This document shows, in pieces, positions 63,365 to 64,000 of a DNA stretch of 64,000 bases (its first letter is position 1; each line of letters starts with the position of its first letter). Under the pieces are notes generated by a model. The model had not been told where the DNA came from. It saw only the letters and a program-made list of their open reading frames with translations, and made no database searches. Made by a program: the position numbers and the translations under genes. This DNA comes from Azospirillum doebereinerae (GTDB lineage Bacteria > Pseudomonadota > Alphaproteobacteria > Azospirillales > Azospirillaceae): contig NZ_RZIJ01000012.1 of NCBI RefSeq assembly GCF_003989665.1, positions 124,001 to 188,000 of the forward strand, in the 5' to 3' direction.

Positions 63365-64000
63365 ACTTCTGAATCTTGCCGGTCGAGGTCTTGGGCAGCG
63401 GCCCGAAGATCACCGTCCTCGGCACCTTGTAATGCGCCATGTTCGCCCGGCAATAGGCGAGGATGTCCGCCTCGGTCACCGCGCTCTCGGAACCGGGCTT
63501 CAGGGTGACGAAGGCGCAGGGCGTCTCGCCCCATTTGGCGTCCGGGCGGGCCACCACGGCGGCCTCCATCACGTGGGGGTGGCGGTACAACATCTCCTCG
63601 ACCTCCAGCGAGGCGATGTTCTCGCCGCCGGAGATGATGATGTCCTTCGACCGGTCCTTGATCTCGACATAGCCGTCCGGGTGCAGCACCGCGAGGTCGC
63701 CGGTGTGCAGCCAGCCGTCGCGCAGCGCTTCCTCGGTGGCGACGGGGTTCTTCAGATAACCCTTCATCACCGTGTTGCCGCGCAGGGCCAACTCGCCCAT
63801 CGTCACGCCGTCGGCCGGCACCGGAAGCCCGGTCGCCGGGTCGAGCACGGTCTGCTCCGACATGGTGACCATCGCCACGCCTTGCCGCGCCATCATCACC
63901 GCGCGCTCGGCCAGATCGAGATCCGCCCACTCGTCCTGCCACGCGCAGACGCTGGCCGGGCCGTAGCATTCGGTCATGCCGTAGAGATGGGTCACCGCGA
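63333..64000 (-). CDS. Acyl-CoA synthetase (AMP-binding), C-terminal part
   Basis: About 220 residues of an ANL-superfamily ligase; the 5' part lies beyond the window. Visible motifs are YGMTECYGP, LHTGDLAVLHPDGY and IKDRSKDIIISGGENI, and near the end KTSTGKIQKFML, where the Lys is catalytic. It activates a fatty or hydroxy acid to its CoA thioester. It faces the lva-like operon and may feed it (LvaE-like). Confidence 0.94.
   Translation of the reverse strand, partial: AVTHLYGMTECYGPASVCAWQDEWADLDLAERAVMMARQGVAMVTMSEQTVLDPATGLPVPADGVTMGELALRGNTVMKGYLKNPVATEEALRDGWLHTGDLAVLHPDGYVEIKDRSKDIIISGGENIASLEVEEMLYRHPHVMEAAVVARPDAKWGETPCAFVTLKPGSESAVTEADILAYCRANMAHYKVPRTVIFGPLPKTSTGKIQKFMLRDQAKAL

Overview
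The window is high-GC alphaproteobacterial DNA, most likely from Azospirillum or a close Rhodospirillales relative. That call rests on the gene families: two chemoreceptors, a DUF6867 gene after livF, an EAL protein, a FecI/FecR-controlled TonB receptor, fused STAS-MlaE and a lipid A N-terminal-domain glycosylation cluster. Short GC-rich palindromic repeats lie between genes. I saw no rRNA, tRNA, CRISPR array, transposase or phage gene. Most genes look chromosomal and intact.

Layout. 1-1444: 3' end of a branched-chain amino-acid ABC operon (livG end, livF, DUF6867 gene), with 1-1395 apparently identical to 41013-42407. 1.8-13.3 kb: chemoreceptor, DUF4175-type membrane protein, ETF-ubiquinone oxidoreductase, family-4-like uracil-DNA glycosylase, lytic transglycosylase, EAL phosphodiesterase. 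13.8-20 kb: APH-type kinase, TPR protein, bacteriohemerythrin, then a Fic-fold protein and a CocE-type hydrolase, convergent and overlapping, both lacking catalytic residues. 20-27.4 kb: adenine deaminase, PAS histidine kinase, second chemoreceptor, DUF2336 protein, conserved hypothetical. 27.5-31 kb: Mla-type lipid transport operon. 31-37.7 kb: apt, an orphan NarL-type regulator, an OmpA-like porin, an MBL hydrolase and several small or secreted unknowns. 38-43.8 kb: complete livHMGF-DUF6867-livK operon with a strong terminator. 44-49 kb: secreted unknown, a three-gene lipid A glycosylation cluster, DegP protease. 49.4-58 kb: HTH protein, then a MacAB-like exporter divergent from FecI/FecR/TonB receptor with two candidate Fur boxes. 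58-64 kb: TetR regulator divergent from a tightly overlapping SDR / acyl-CoA dehydrogenase / kinase / DUF6285 / histidine phosphatase operon facing an acyl-CoA synthetase.

How the genes work together. The last cluster carries the parts of the levulinate-type (lva) route, in which 4-hydroxyacyl-CoA is phosphorylated and phosphate is then eliminated by an ACAD10/11-like dehydrogenase; here a histidine phosphatase is added. The iron locus couples sensing, uptake and probably efflux. The Mla operon, lipid A cluster, DegP and porin all serve the outer membrane.

Most notable: the 1.4-kb identical liv duplication, the neighbouring pair of apparent pseudoenzymes, the uracil-DNA glycosylase missing two of four Fe-S cysteines, the lva-like operon with its phosphatase, and the family of ~110-bp intergenic palindromes.
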